A stretch of 64,000 nucleotides of DNA, taken from Cellulophaga baltica (GTDB taxonomy: Bacteria > Bacteroidota > Bacteroidia > Flavobacteriales > Flavobacteriaceae). Shown piece by piece: positions 18,778-27,092 of this stretch. The translations under genes and the position numbers were made by a program. Below the pieces are notes generated by a model. That model was not told where the DNA came from and ran no database searches. It worked only from the letters and a program-made list of their open reading frames with translations. The stretch's first letter is position 1, and every line of letters starts with the position of its first letter. Where the stretch lies: the NCBI RefSeq assembly GCF_900102165.1, contig NZ_FNBD01000004.1, forward strand, positions 310,001 through 374,000, read 5' to 3'.

Positions 18778-18802
18778 TTGGTAAACCAAATTGGTACACC
18801 AA
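18778..18802 (+). promoter_or_regulatory. Tandem GntR (ExuR/UxuR-like) operators
   Basis: Two TTGGTnnACCAA palindromes side by side: TTGGTAAACCAA (18778-18789) and TTGGTACACCAA (18791-18802), centres 13 bases apart. With its flanks the second reads AAATTGGTACACCAATTT (18788-18805), one base from the E. coli ExuR/UxuR hexuronate operator AAATTGGTATACCAATTT. A FadR-type GntR repressor responding to uronates is the likely reader; alginate catabolism in Zobellia is known to be governed by a GntR repressor. No gntR gene is in this window. The sites begin 36 bases before the ATG. Confidence 0.7.
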
Positions 18803-18837
18803 TTTGACCCCAATTTTATTAATTTAAATAATTACAC

Positions 18838-19611
18838 ATGAAAAAAATGACCAATTACAAATTTTTGGCAACAGGTATTTTCTCCGTTGCACTATTTTTA
18901 ACAAGCTGTAGTCAGACAGAGCAAGAAGAAGTGGTTGTAGCACCTGAAGCTATGGAAGCACCAAAACTCAGTGCTAAAGTGTATCAAATTTCAGACTTCT
19001 ATATTGAGACAAGTTGGCTCAGTGGGGAGGACAGTAGATCTACTAAATCTTTTAGTTCTACAGGAACCGATAATGAAAGTTGGTATGATAAAAATTCCAG
19101 TGGATATTATATCATGAAAAGTTTAGCTACAGACGGTAACCGCACAGAATGGAAAGAGATTGAAGAATCTTCATTGACAAATGGTAAGAGTATGATCTAT
19201 AAGGCCAAAGTAGAGTCCATACCAGAAAACGGAGTAACCATAGCACAAATTCACAACAGAGGTAATAATGTAAACAGACCTTGGTTACGTGTTTTTATAG
19301 ATGACGATCGTAAAATTAAGATTAAAGTAACTACAAATAATCCTTCTAACAGTTCTGGAACGTATCAAGAGTATACGGGAGCTACATATTCTCAGGGAAG
19401 TGATTATATTTTGTCAATTACCTATAATGGCGGTGGCGCTAATGTAAAAGTTACCACTTCTAGTGGCTCAACTATCATTAATAAAACCTTATCGCCCTCA
19501 AGTTCATGGAATAACTATTCTAATACCTACTACTTTAAAGCAGGGGTGTATACTGAGGGAGATGACAAGCAGCCTAAAATTACATTTAACTATTTCTATT
19601 TTAACGACTAA
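18838..19611 (+). CDS. PL7 alginate lyase lipoprotein
   Basis: A 257-residue lipoprotein (lipobox LTSC around residue 24) with a single PL7 jelly-roll domain. The three family motifs are present: RTEWK (R102 to K106, a variant of RTELR), QIH (Q137-H139) and YFKAGVY (Y232-Y238), giving the catalytic set R102, Q137, H139, Y238. PL7 enzymes cleave alginate by beta-elimination; the QIH form is usually linked to activity on guluronate-containing bonds. The lipoprotein signal suggests a cell-surface or periplasmic location. Expression is probably controlled by the tandem GntR operators upstream. No other alginate gene is adjacent. Confidence 0.9.
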   Translation: MKKMTNYKFLATGIFSVALFLTSCSQTEQEEVVVAPEAMEAPKLSAKVYQISDFYIETSWLSGEDSRSTKSFSSTGTDNESWYDKNSSGYYIMKSLATDGNRTEWKEIEESSLTNGKSMIYKAKVESIPENGVTIAQIHNRGNNVNRPWLRVFIDDDRKIKIKVTTNNPSNSSGTYQEYTGATYSQGSDYILSITYNGGGANVKVTTSSGSTIINKTLSPSSSWNNYSNTYYFKAGVYTEGDDKQPKITFNYFYFND

Positions 19612-19633
19612 AATAGCGATGTTGTAAAATATA

Positions 19634-19660
19634 AAAGACCACCTAAATTGGGTGGTCTTT
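19634..19660. terminator. Bidirectional terminator after PL7
   Basis: Perfect 10-bp stem AAAGACCACC (19634-19643) / GGTGGTCTTT (19651-19660), loop TAAATTG, between convergent genes. Confidence 0.8.
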
Positions 19661-19688
19661 GTTATTAGAAATAGTGGGGTGCTACGCG

Positions 19689-20243
19689 CTATTTGTTTTT
19701 TGAAGCGCAATCTACACAAGTGCATTTTCCTGATTCACAAATGCATTTGCCATCTTCATTCATGACACAGTCTTTATTCTTTTGGTGTTTTTTGCAATTT
19801 TTGTCGGCACACTTACCATCTTCACCTATGGAGCAAGACATTTTTTTAGCGTGTTCTTCACAATTTGTACATGCACAGGTATCGCCCTCACATTTACACT
19901 TGCCATCTTCATGCATTTCACAGGTTATTTTACCAGCATGTTCTTTGCAATTTGCGCATTTACATGTAGCACCTTCGCAGCTGCACTTACCCTCTTTGTG
20001 AGCTTCGCAAGTCATAATTTTATCTGTAGTGACCAACATCAAATCCATCTTACACACGGGGCAACTCCCTGCTTCATGATATGATTTACCGTCTTCGCAA
20101 TTCATAGGACAGCTGTAAGTTGCATCCACAATTTCTGAAACTTTATCAGGTTTACCGTTTTCTTTTTTGTCTTTACAAGCGGTAAAAATGCTTACAGTTA
20201 ATAGACAAATAACTATAGGTGTTATAATTGCTTTGATTTTCAT
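19689..20243 (-). CDS. Lipoprotein with heavy-metal-binding domain and metallothionein-like Cys repeats
   Basis: A 184-residue protein. Lipobox FTAC gives Cys23 as the anchored residue. Residues 43-68 form a heavy-metal-binding (HMBD-type) motif YSCPM...CPVCKMDL, as in CusB-type copper proteins. Four repeats follow (about 77-104, 106-134, 135-155, 158-180) built on C-x-MHEDGK-C-x-C-E-x3-C-x-C-x2-C; repeats 1, 2 and 4 have six cysteines each, repeat 3 has three. The C-x-C-x4-C-x-C-x2-C core recalls bacterial metallothioneins. It is the last gene after two minus-strand genes (YHYH protein and a membrane-anchored protein). Probable role: binding of copper, zinc or cadmium outside the cytoplasm. 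Confidence 0.75.
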   Translation of the reverse strand: MKIKAIITPIVICLLTVSIFTACKDKKENGKPDKVSEIVDATYSCPMNCEDGKSYHEAGSCPVCKMDLMLVTTDKIMTCEAHKEGKCSCEGATCKCANCKEHAGKITCEMHEDGKCKCEGDTCACTNCEEHAKKMSCSIGEDGKCADKNCKKHQKNKDCVMNEDGKCICESGKCTCVDCASKNK

Positions 20244-20335
20244 AGGGTTAGATTTTTAATAAGGTAAGTTATTTATATTCATACTAAAAGTTAATAGACT
20301 TTCAAATAATATGGGACGATGCACAAAAAAAGTGA

Positions 20336-20956
20336 TTATAAAACAATTAAGCTATTTTTTTTATTCTTGATCCAATAAAAATAGGCAAGACTTAGCAGTA
20401 CTACTATTGCTAGCAGCAATCCTAGGTGCTTGTTGCCATCAGAAGACTCTTGTACTAGTTTATTATTTTTAATTTGGAGCTTAGCCGTATAATCATTGTC
20501 TTCATTTAGGATTACTTTATTTTTTAGGGTAGCTAGGGCAACAGAAAATATGGTTTGATGTTGTTCATTCTCTCGGAATGCATTAATGGAAATAATAATG
20601 GTACTAATAGCTTTAGGAAGATCATCCAGTATAAATTTAAAATCGGTTTGATGATTCCCCAATTTAATTCCCCCATCATTTATTGGATACTCACAATTGT
20701 TAAGCCGCAAGTCAAAATTGTCCTTAATGTACTGTACGGCTAATTCCTTATATTTAATAGTTGTAATTGTGGTGAAATCTTCTAATGGATGCTGCTTTAT
20801 CAAGGCTTCATTTAATCCGTCTTGACTTACACTAATGCTCAGGATACCTAAATGATCCTTTAGTTCTAAATAATAGACTGCGGATAATGGGTTATGAGCC
20901 ATTGCCGAAGAATAACTTAGTAGGACAAATAAAATAGATAATACGAGTTTTTTCAT
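20336..20956 (-). CDS. Exported protein with C-terminal membrane anchor, unknown function
   Basis: I chose the ATG at 20956 (MKKLVLSILFVLLSYSSAMA), which gives a proper signal peptide and a 4-base gap to the upstream YHYH gene; the longer GTG-started frame from 20980 would overlap it. The mature part (about 185 residues) begins HNPLSAVYYLELKDHLG and is beta-rich, ending in a transmembrane segment (LLLAIVVLLSLAYFYWI) and a short basic tail. The layout recalls DUF6702-like flavobacterial proteins, but I do not recognise it firmly. Its position between a YHYH protein and a metal-binding lipoprotein suggests a shared envelope function. Confidence 0.7.
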   Translation of the reverse strand: MKKLVLSILFVLLSYSSAMAHNPLSAVYYLELKDHLGILSISVSQDGLNEALIKQHPLEDFTTITTIKYKELAVQYIKDNFDLRLNNCEYPINDGGIKLGNHQTDFKFILDDLPKAISTIIISINAFRENEQHQTIFSVALATLKNKVILNEDNDYTAKLQIKNNKLVQESSDGNKHLGLLLAIVVLLSLAYFYWIKNKKNSLIVL

Positions 20957-20960
20957 CTTT

Positions 20961-21950
20961 TTATCTAAATTTAAAACCACGGGTTGCTGCTACACCTTTT
21001 AAACATTTAGGAACGTTGGGCGCTCTAGTTGTACTGGCCACATAATGATAAATTCCCCCAGGATATTCTGTTGTATTTGCTATTCTACCACCACAATCAT
21101 CTACGTCTGAAGGTTCTTGCGCATAGGCATAGATAGGGAAACCATCTTTAGCAAAACCTATAAGTTTTATCGTTTCTGCTTGATTTATTAAGGTACACGA
21201 GACTTCGGTAATATGATGAGCGGCTAAAACCTGGTTCATTACTTCTGGTGCAAAATGCCAGTGGTAATACCCCGCAGGATCATTGTGACCGCCACAAGGG
21301 TCTAAGGAAGGGATGTTCCCTCCAGTGGCATTTGGTATTGGCGGACCATTGATCACTGAAGGAGGGTTACCATTTATGGGGACGCCATCTAGAGAAACAC
21401 CTACTAATTCAATAGTTTCAATAACATTATTGGTACCAGATAGCTTCGGTTCTGCAGGAATCAAGAAGGTAAGTTTTAAATCATTATCTGGAGCGGCAGC
21501 CAAGCAATAATCAAAATTAGGATCTGGTCGTCCAGAGTTAAAGTCGTCCATTCTAATTTTTCCTTGATCATCGATAATATCGTAACCATCGGTTTCCATG
21601 GCGTGGAACAAACTAGCCTTTAATACTTGAAATCCAGGATTAGTTTGGCCATCATAAGTACCCAAACCACCTACGTCTTCAATGGTTTCAGGACAATAAG
21701 GACCATCTTCTACGGGGTTACTAGAAAAGACCAGTTCATAACAATCACCCGTAGTGCCATCTTCTAAGGTACAAGCTACTTTTTTATAAGATAGTAAAGA
21801 GGTAGCATTAAAATAGCTTTTTTTAATAATATCATCATTGGAAACCACCAAATCGGATCTAAAAATTGGTATGTTAGCTCCAAAAATAAAATACAGTGCT
21901 ATTAGTCCTATAGCGCTATAAGCAGTGATATATAGTTTGGAGCGATCCAT
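20961..21950 (-). CDS. YHYH-domain exported protein
   Basis: A 329-residue protein with an N-terminal membrane/signal segment (AYSAIGLIALYFIFGANI). The C-terminal half carries the YHYH domain: LDPCGGHNDPAGYYHWHF, IGFAKDGFPIYAY and GGIYHYVAS. This family is widespread in marine bacteria and its function is not established; the many histidines suggest metal binding. It heads an apparent three-gene minus-strand operon (gaps of 4 and about 92 bases) that ends with the Cys-rich metal-binding lipoprotein, which fits a role in metal handling. Confidence 0.82.
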   Translation of the reverse strand: MDRSKLYITAYSAIGLIALYFIFGANIPIFRSDLVVSNDDIIKKSYFNATSLLSYKKVACTLEDGTTGDCYELVFSSNPVEDGPYCPETIEDVGGLGTYDGQTNPGFQVLKASLFHAMETDGYDIIDDQGKIRMDDFNSGRPDPNFDYCLAAAPDNDLKLTFLIPAEPKLSGTNNVIETIELVGVSLDGVPINGNPPSVINGPPIPNATGGNIPSLDPCGGHNDPAGYYHWHFAPEVMNQVLAAHHITEVSCTLINQAETIKLIGFAKDGFPIYAYAQEPSDVDDCGGRIANTTEYPGGIYHYVASTTRAPNVPKCLKGVAATRGFKFR

Positions 21951-22342
21951 AAGTTATTTATAGTTTTTTGTATTAAAAACTAAAGTTCCATAATTAAAAG
22001 ATTGGATGAAATTGAAATCAGTGAACGCTGTGTTTTAATCAGTAAATGGTAGGGGTAATACCAATCTTAAGTTATCGGTTAAGGGGTGTTATGTATTGTT
22101 AAAAGAAGAAAGTTAATAACTAAAATAAATCAGGTGTGCTGAAGCTTAGTCATAGACGCTTTTCAAAGTTAAGCGATGCAGCAAATGAATTCTAAATTAT
22201 ATGCTACTTAGAAATACTTCAACTTCAAATACCTCGTTTACCATCTCAGAGGATATAGTCTTGTGTTTAGAAAAAAAATTCAAAACATATGGTTCAATAC
22301 CTAAAATTTACCTAAATTCCATTTTTTAAAAACTTTTTGAAT
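21951..22342. other. Intergenic region between divergent operons
   Basis: About 390 AT-rich bases between the YHYH operon and the LemA operon; both promoters should lie here. A third copy of AAAGTTAATAAC is at 22109-22120. No coding signal and no terminator-like hairpin were seen. Confidence 0.4.
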
Positions 22343-22894
22343 ATGATATTTCTAGTAGTATTAGCAATAATTTTGATTCCTTTATTTATGGGAATCTCTA
22401 TCTATAATGGTTTGGTTCGTAAAAAAACCTTAATGAAAGAGGGGTGGAGTAGTATAGATGTATTTCTTAAAAAACGAAATGATCTTATTCCTAATCTAAT
22501 AGAAACGGTTAAAGGATATGCTACTCATGAAAAAACATTATTCGAAAATGTGACCAAATCTAGAAATATGGTACAAAATGCAAATACGGTTGCAGATCAA
22601 AGCGCGGCAGAAAATGCATTAAAAAATTCAATGATGAATTTATTTGCTGTATCTGAAAATTATCCAGACTTAAAAGCCAATCAGAATTTTATAGAATTGC
22701 AGAATGAGTTAACTTCTATGGAGGAAGAAATAGAAATGGCACGTAGGTATTATAATGGTACGGTAACAGATAACAATATTGCCATAGAAACTTTTCCATC
22801 AAATATAGTAGCCAACATGTTCAATTTTGAGAAAGGTACTTTTTTCGAAATTAAAGATGCAGCACAAAGAGAACCTGTAAAAGTTTCTTTTTAA
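22343..22894 (+). CDS. LemA-family protein
   Basis: About 183 residues from the ATG at 22343 (a TTG two codons earlier is less likely). An N-terminal membrane helix (IFLVVLAIILIPLFMGISIY) is followed by the LemA helical domain with the family core EGWSSIDVFLKKRNDLIPNLIETVKGYATHEKTLFENV and the C-terminal ARRYYNGTVTDNNIAIETFPSNIVA. LemA proteins sit in the inner membrane with a helical bundle outside; their molecular role is unclear. It is first in a seven-gene, same-strand run to 27898 in which gaps are 12 bases or less or genes overlap. Confidence 0.92.
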   Translation: MIFLVVLAIILIPLFMGISIYNGLVRKKTLMKEGWSSIDVFLKKRNDLIPNLIETVKGYATHEKTLFENVTKSRNMVQNANTVADQSAAENALKNSMMNLFAVSENYPDLKANQNFIELQNELTSMEEEIEMARRYYNGTVTDNNIAIETFPSNIVANMFNFEKGTFFEIKDAAQREPVKVSF

Positions 22895-22906
22895 AGCATA
22901 CAAAAC

Positions 22907-24052
22907 ATGTTAAACATTTATGCTTCTTATGATGTGTTTCCTAGCTCAAAAGGCTCCTCTACACATATAAAAGAAATGATCACGGCTCTAGCCACACATG
23001 CGGAAGAACTTTCGTTGTTGTGTCTAAGAGGTAATGCTAAACTTCCAGCAGTACAAAAGCACGATAATATCCTTATCAAACGTTTTTACTCGGAAGTAAA
23101 ACTGAACTACTTAGAAAAGGCATCGCTATTTTCTGAACGTGTTTATCTAGAAATATCTCAAAATGAAAATGAAATTAAAATTGCACATTTTAGAGATATT
23201 TGGAGTGGTCTAGGAATTACAGCCCATAAAAATATCCCATCGGTTTTTGAAGTAAATGCATTGACTTCTGTAGAGTTACCATATCATTATCCAAACCTGA
23301 CGGATGAGTTTTTAGAAAAGCTTAAATTTTTAGAGCAGAAATGTCTAGACGAAGCCACTGTAATTATTACACCATCCGCCACAACAAAAAAGTTTTTAAT
23401 CGCTGCTTATGCTGTTCCGGAAGAGAAAATTAATGTGATTCCTAATGGCGCATATATCCCAGAATCATTTGAAAAACCTGAAGACGCACCTGATCACTAT
23501 ATTATTTATTTTGGGGCTTTACAACGTTGGCAAGGAATAGAAGTGCTTTTAAAAGCCATGAGCTATTTAAAAGATTATCCAGATTTAAAATTGCTCATCT
23601 GTTCTTCTGTAAAAGAAAAGGCGTTTAAGCCATTAAAAAAACTTATTGAAAAACTAGAGCTTACAGATAGGATTATTGTAAAAACGCAAGTACAGCGAGA
23701 AGAGCTTTACAACTATATCCATTTTGCAACGCTATCTATAGCGCCTTTAAAAGCTTGTGAACGAAACATTACGCAAGGATGTAGCCCATTAAAAATATTG
23801 GAAACTATGGCTTGTGGTACGGCCCTTGTAGCATCCGACTTACCCGTAGTTCGGGAACTGGTATCAGAACAAGAAGCTATGTTGGTAGAGCCTGATAGGG
23901 AATTAGATTTGGCTCGCTCCATTCGGTTTTTATTAGATACTCCAGAAGAGCGTGAAGTTTTAGCAGCCAAGGCATTACAAAAAATGAAAGAAGAATTTAC
24001 TTGGGAATTGCAAGTGAATAAGTTGAACCAAGTTTATAAAAACCTAATCTAA
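22907..24052 (+). CDS. Glycosyltransferase, GT4 (GT-B fold)
   Basis: A 381-residue GT-B glycosyltransferase. The N-terminal domain includes SSKGSSTHIKEMI (acceptor-side loop). The C-terminal donor domain shows INVIPNGAYIPESF, IIYFGALQRWQGIEVLLKA and the Ex7E-type nucleotide-sugar site SPLKILETMACGTALVASDLPVVREL. It probably transfers a hexose or hexosamine from a nucleotide sugar to a surface glycan or small acceptor in the cytoplasm. It lies between LemA (12-base gap) and a membrane protein (2-base gap), an unusual context for a GT4 enzyme. Confidence 0.9.
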   Translation: MLNIYASYDVFPSSKGSSTHIKEMITALATHAEELSLLCLRGNAKLPAVQKHDNILIKRFYSEVKLNYLEKASLFSERVYLEISQNENEIKIAHFRDIWSGLGITAHKNIPSVFEVNALTSVELPYHYPNLTDEFLEKLKFLEQKCLDEATVIITPSATTKKFLIAAYAVPEEKINVIPNGAYIPESFEKPEDAPDHYIIYFGALQRWQGIEVLLKAMSYLKDYPDLKLLICSSVKEKAFKPLKKLIEKLELTDRIIVKTQVQREELYNYIHFATLSIAPLKACERNITQGCSPLKILETMACGTALVASDLPVVRELVSEQEAMLVEPDRELDLARSIRFLLDTPEEREVLAAKALQKMKEEFTWELQVNKLNQVYKNLI

Positions 24053-24054
24053 TT

Positions 24055-24981
24055 ATGAGTCAACAAGGATCTGTCTTAACCCAGGAACAGTTTCAAGGTG
24101 CCCCAATAGAAAGAGCACATTTGCACAGGGGGTTTTCATCAAAAAAAACACCTTTAAAATGGATTCGCTTTTTTAGAGCGTGCGTTTTGCAACGGGAAAG
24201 TGCGAATACTAAGAAAAAGAAAGAAATAAAGAAGGTCTGGTTGATCACCGTAGGGGCAATTATCCTATCGCATTTGATTGACTATGTCGCCTACTTTCCT
24301 ACAACGCTATTTTTTATTGCCGCTATAATTACGGCTATCATACTCAATGTAAGGATCAAAAAGAAATTTAAAAAGAATTATACAGAAGGTTTTGATTTTT
24401 TCTCCGATTACTTCTCTGCTTTTTTTACCTTAATAGAAGAAGACTTACAACCGCAATCAAGAATTACATTAGAGGCTAATGTAAAAGATACCATAGAAAA
24501 AAGCAACCTACAAAAGGAAGAAGAGTATACCTCAGAGAACAGAAGTTTTTTATCTGGTAAAGATTTTTACTATGAAAAAATTATTAGTAAAGGTTCTTGT
24601 TTTTTAAGTGATGGTTGTACCTTAAACTTTAGTTTTTCAGAACGTTTACGAAGCAGAATCGTCAAAAAAAGAAGTGCTAGTGGAAAACGAAAAACAAAAC
24701 AAAAATATAAGTCTATTTATCCTTTTATTTTAAAAATGAAAATACCCAAGGATAAATATGTACTCAATACCGCTAATGATAGGAGTACCTTGGAATTAGC
24801 GGAAGATGCCGAATTCTATATTATTAAAACGACTCGGAAATTTGATATCAAAAATGAACATCCTGAAAAATATGAACCGTACAGATCAAGTTCTATTTCG
24901 ATGTTTTCTTCTGATTATTTTGCCTTAGAATTAATCAATTTAATTAATGTTAGTTACGGTTGTGTAACTCCAAGAGCATAA
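24055..24981 (+). CDS. Membrane protein, DUF3137-like
   Basis: A 308-residue protein with two adjacent transmembrane segments at about 62-100 (VWLITVGAIILSHLIDYVAYF and TLFFIAAIITAIILNV) and a large basic cytoplasmic domain containing NYTEGFDFFSDYF, FYYEKIISKGSCFLSDGCTLNF and DYFALELINLINVSYG. The layout and its company with LemA resemble DUF3137 proteins, which are often encoded next to lemA, but I am not certain of the family. It lies 2 bases after a GT4 gene and 6 bases before a zinc-finger-like gene. Confidence 0.6.
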   Translation: MSQQGSVLTQEQFQGAPIERAHLHRGFSSKKTPLKWIRFFRACVLQRESANTKKKKEIKKVWLITVGAIILSHLIDYVAYFPTTLFFIAAIITAIILNVRIKKKFKKNYTEGFDFFSDYFSAFFTLIEEDLQPQSRITLEANVKDTIEKSNLQKEEEYTSENRSFLSGKDFYYEKIISKGSCFLSDGCTLNFSFSERLRSRIVKKRSASGKRKTKQKYKSIYPFILKMKIPKDKYVLNTANDRSTLELAEDAEFYIIKTTRKFDIKNEHPEKYEPYRSSSISMFSSDYFALELINLINVSYGCVTPRA

Positions 24982-24987
24982 ACGTTT

Positions 24988-25374
24988 ATGGAACAAAGAA
25001 AAAATTGCGAAGAAACAATAGGATTGTTTGTATTAAGACCTTGCGAAACGAGCATGGTTCTTACCTGTAAAAAGTGCCAAAAACCAGTTTGTAATGAACA
25101 TTCGTTTAAGCCTTTAAAAGCAAATAAGCCAGATGCTACCGCGTCTAAATTATGCTTGACTTGTTTTACAGAATTAGATACGAGACTTACCAATGATATT
25201 GAGTTATTTTCCAAAGATAGATATGTATGGCGTCGTAAAATGATTGATCGTTTTCATAAAGAATACGAGTACATGCGTTTTATTGCAGAAGATCATGGCT
25301 CTTTATTCATGGTTCACGATACCTTTTATGGCTATGATGATACCGATGATAATAGTTCATTTTTTGATAGTTAA
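24988..25374 (+). CDS. Small protein with CxxC...CxxH...CxxC zinc-ribbon-like motif
   Basis: A 128-residue acidic protein. Cysteines and histidines are grouped as LTCKKCQKPVCNEHS and KLCLTCF (residues about 25-60), compatible with a B-box-like or ribbon zinc site. The rest is charged, with an aspartate-rich tail (YDDTDDNSSFFDS). No family recognised. It is packed between a DUF3137-like membrane protein and a second GT4 gene with 6- and 0-base gaps, so it is certainly part of the operon. Confidence 0.75.
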   Translation: MEQRKNCEETIGLFVLRPCETSMVLTCKKCQKPVCNEHSFKPLKANKPDATASKLCLTCFTELDTRLTNDIELFSKDRYVWRRKMIDRFHKEYEYMRFIAEDHGSLFMVHDTFYGYDDTDDNSSFFDS

Positions 25375-26478
25375 ATGAGTCTGTTATTCATTACACAACA
25401 TTACTACCCCAGTAAAGGAGGTATGGCAGAATCTTGCGATCGATTAATTCGAAATTTTAGGAAATCTGGTGTTGCCGTTCATATTATTCATTTTACCAAT
25501 AGACGAAAAAAGTTTCATACAGAAGCTGCGGTACATGGCAGTTATTCTGCAGTGCCCGTAAATAATTCAGAAGAATTTACATTAAACCTCGCATCGCAAT
25601 TTATTGAAGGTTTGCCTATTCTAAAGGATGTAAAGTATGTGGTTGCTTTTGGAGGATATTTGCCGCTTAGTTTAGGGCCTATTTTGTCAAAATATATAGC
25701 AAAACCTTTAATTACCTTTATCAGAGGAAATGATTTTGATGAAGCAATTTTTTCTAAGCGTAGAGAAATGTTATTGTATGCGTTAAAAAATTCTGAGTTT
25801 ATTTTTACGGTAACTAAAGAAAAGCGCGATAAGATAAAAAAGTTGACAGCTCATTCTAAGGTGTATTTCACCCCTAATGGTATTGATACCAAGCTGTGGA
25901 AACCAGCAATAAGTCAGCTTCCACAAATAGAAGCTTTAAAAGAAAGTAGTGCGGGTAAAAAGAGAATTGTTATTGTAGGCCAGTTAAAAGCAAAGAAAGG
26001 AATTCTTGAATTTTCTAAAACCTTTGCTAATTTCAGTTATAAAGACGCATATGAAATTTGGTTGATTGGAGATGTAGAAGATAGCGTTAAGAATCATATT
26101 GAAACGCTCCCAATTCAAGTGCAGTTTTTCTCTTTTGTAAATAAAAATGAATTAATTGCGTATTATCACGCTGCAGATATTGTGTTAATACCCTCTTTTT
26201 ATGACGGTATGCCTAATGTTTTATTAGAAGCAGGAGCCTCAAAAAATGTCATTATAGCTTCAAAAGTAGGAGGAATACAAGATGTTATCGAACATCAAAA
26301 AGATGGTTTTTTATTCAACCCCTTAAAACCAGCAAGCCTATTAGAGGCGCTAACACATGTTCATAGGGCAACAGCGGAAAAAAAAGAAGGTATTGCTAAT
26401 GCGTTATTTGAAAAAATTGAAAAAGAATATACAGAAGAAAAGGAAATACGTAATTATTTAAAGAATTTAGAATTATGA
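25375..26478 (+). CDS. Glycosyltransferase, GT4 (GT-B fold)
   Basis: A 367-residue GT4-type enzyme. The N-terminal glycine-rich loop is YPSKGGMAESCDRLI; the donor half has VYFTPNGIDTKLWKP, IVIVGQLKAKKGILEF and the site MPNVLLEAGASKNVIIASKVGG. It begins directly after the stop of the preceding gene and overlaps the next by four bases. Its acceptor is unknown; it is a different subfamily from the GT4 at 22907, so the operon could add at least two different sugars. Confidence 0.9.
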   Translation: MSLLFITQHYYPSKGGMAESCDRLIRNFRKSGVAVHIIHFTNRRKKFHTEAAVHGSYSAVPVNNSEEFTLNLASQFIEGLPILKDVKYVVAFGGYLPLSLGPILSKYIAKPLITFIRGNDFDEAIFSKRREMLLYALKNSEFIFTVTKEKRDKIKKLTAHSKVYFTPNGIDTKLWKPAISQLPQIEALKESSAGKKRIVIVGQLKAKKGILEFSKTFANFSYKDAYEIWLIGDVEDSVKNHIETLPIQVQFFSFVNKNELIAYYHAADIVLIPSFYDGMPNVLLEAGASKNVIIASKVGGIQDVIEHQKDGFLFNPLKPASLLEALTHVHRATAEKKEGIANALFEKIEKEYTEEKEIRNYLKNLEL

Positions 26479-27092
26479 AAAAGTTTTACATTTTAAGCCT
26501 ATTTAGCCTAATACTAGTTTTTGGTAGCTGCAAAGAAACTGCAGATAAAAGTACCACTAATAGCCCTACAGAGAATACTACAACGGAGGAAGTTTCTTAT
26601 AGTGATGCACAAGTGGTTCTTTCTAATCCTGCAGGAGAAGAAATAGGAGGTTTTTCTTTGAGTCCGATGACTATTTATTCCGGGAATACAAAGTATACTA
26701 GCAAAGATAAATCAGAAAAACACAAGTACTATACGCACGGAGATTTAGCATTTGAGGTAAAATTTAAGAGTGATGGTTTTAAATTGAGAGATAAAAATTC
26801 AGCGCTCTTATGGAAGATTAAAATGTACCCTGATAAAATTAAAATATCAGATAATGAAGAGAATACCAATGCTTTTGAAATAAAGCGTTATGAAGAGAAA
26901 ATTAAAATTAAACAAAATGATGACGAGTTATATACTGTAGCCCTTGAGGATGCTACCATCTCTGCAAATGATACGGTATTGTACAAACTATCCGCAAATC
27001 AAGAGAGTTATGCGTATGCTATAATGGCCTTAAAAGAAATTCCGGAACAGCAAAGAATTTTTATTTTAGCCGAAGTCTTAGCGCAGCTATAA
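26475..27092 (+). CDS. Lipoprotein, unknown function
   Basis: A 205-residue lipoprotein (lipobox VFGSC, Cys about 19) with a Thr/Ser/Glu-rich linker and a beta-rich domain (DLAFEVKFKSDGFKLRD, ALLWKIKMYPDKIKIS, DELYTVALED), ending in a helical stretch. No family recognised. It overlaps the GT4 gene upstream by four bases (ATGA) and the next gene by one base, so it is translationally coupled to both. Confidence 0.75.
   Translation: MKKFYILSLFSLILVFGSCKETADKSTTNSPTENTTTEEVSYSDAQVVLSNPAGEEIGGFSLSPMTIYSGNTKYTSKDKSEKHKYYTHGDLAFEVKFKSDGFKLRDKNSALLWKIKMYPDKIKISDNEENTNAFEIKRYEEKIKIKQNDDELYTVALEDATISANDTVLYKLSANQESYAYAIMALKEIPEQQRIFILAEVLAQL

Larger units (their letters stand above)
18498..18837. other. 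Divergent intergenic region between GH82 and PL7 genes
   Basis: This 340-base gap holds the regulatory region of the alginate lyase (promoter near 18728-18757 and two operators at 18778-18802) and presumably the promoter of the GH82 gene. A minus-strand frame over 18529-18650 reads as plausible protein near its end (GKIVLNWNNIQAALADQRL) and is somewhat GC-richer, perhaps a gene remnant, but I cannot identify it. Confidence 0.5.

Noticed and set aside
18529-18813. Minus-strand frame of 94 codons between GH82 and PL7
   Set aside because: Its first half is low-complexity AT-rich sequence that overlaps the PL7 promoter and operators; only the last 35 or so residues look protein-like. It may be a gene remnant, but I cannot support a gene.
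19693-20084. Two plus-strand frames opposite the Cys-rich lipoprotein
   Set aside because: They are antisense shadows of the repeat-rich coding sequence; repeats on one strand give long open frames on the other.
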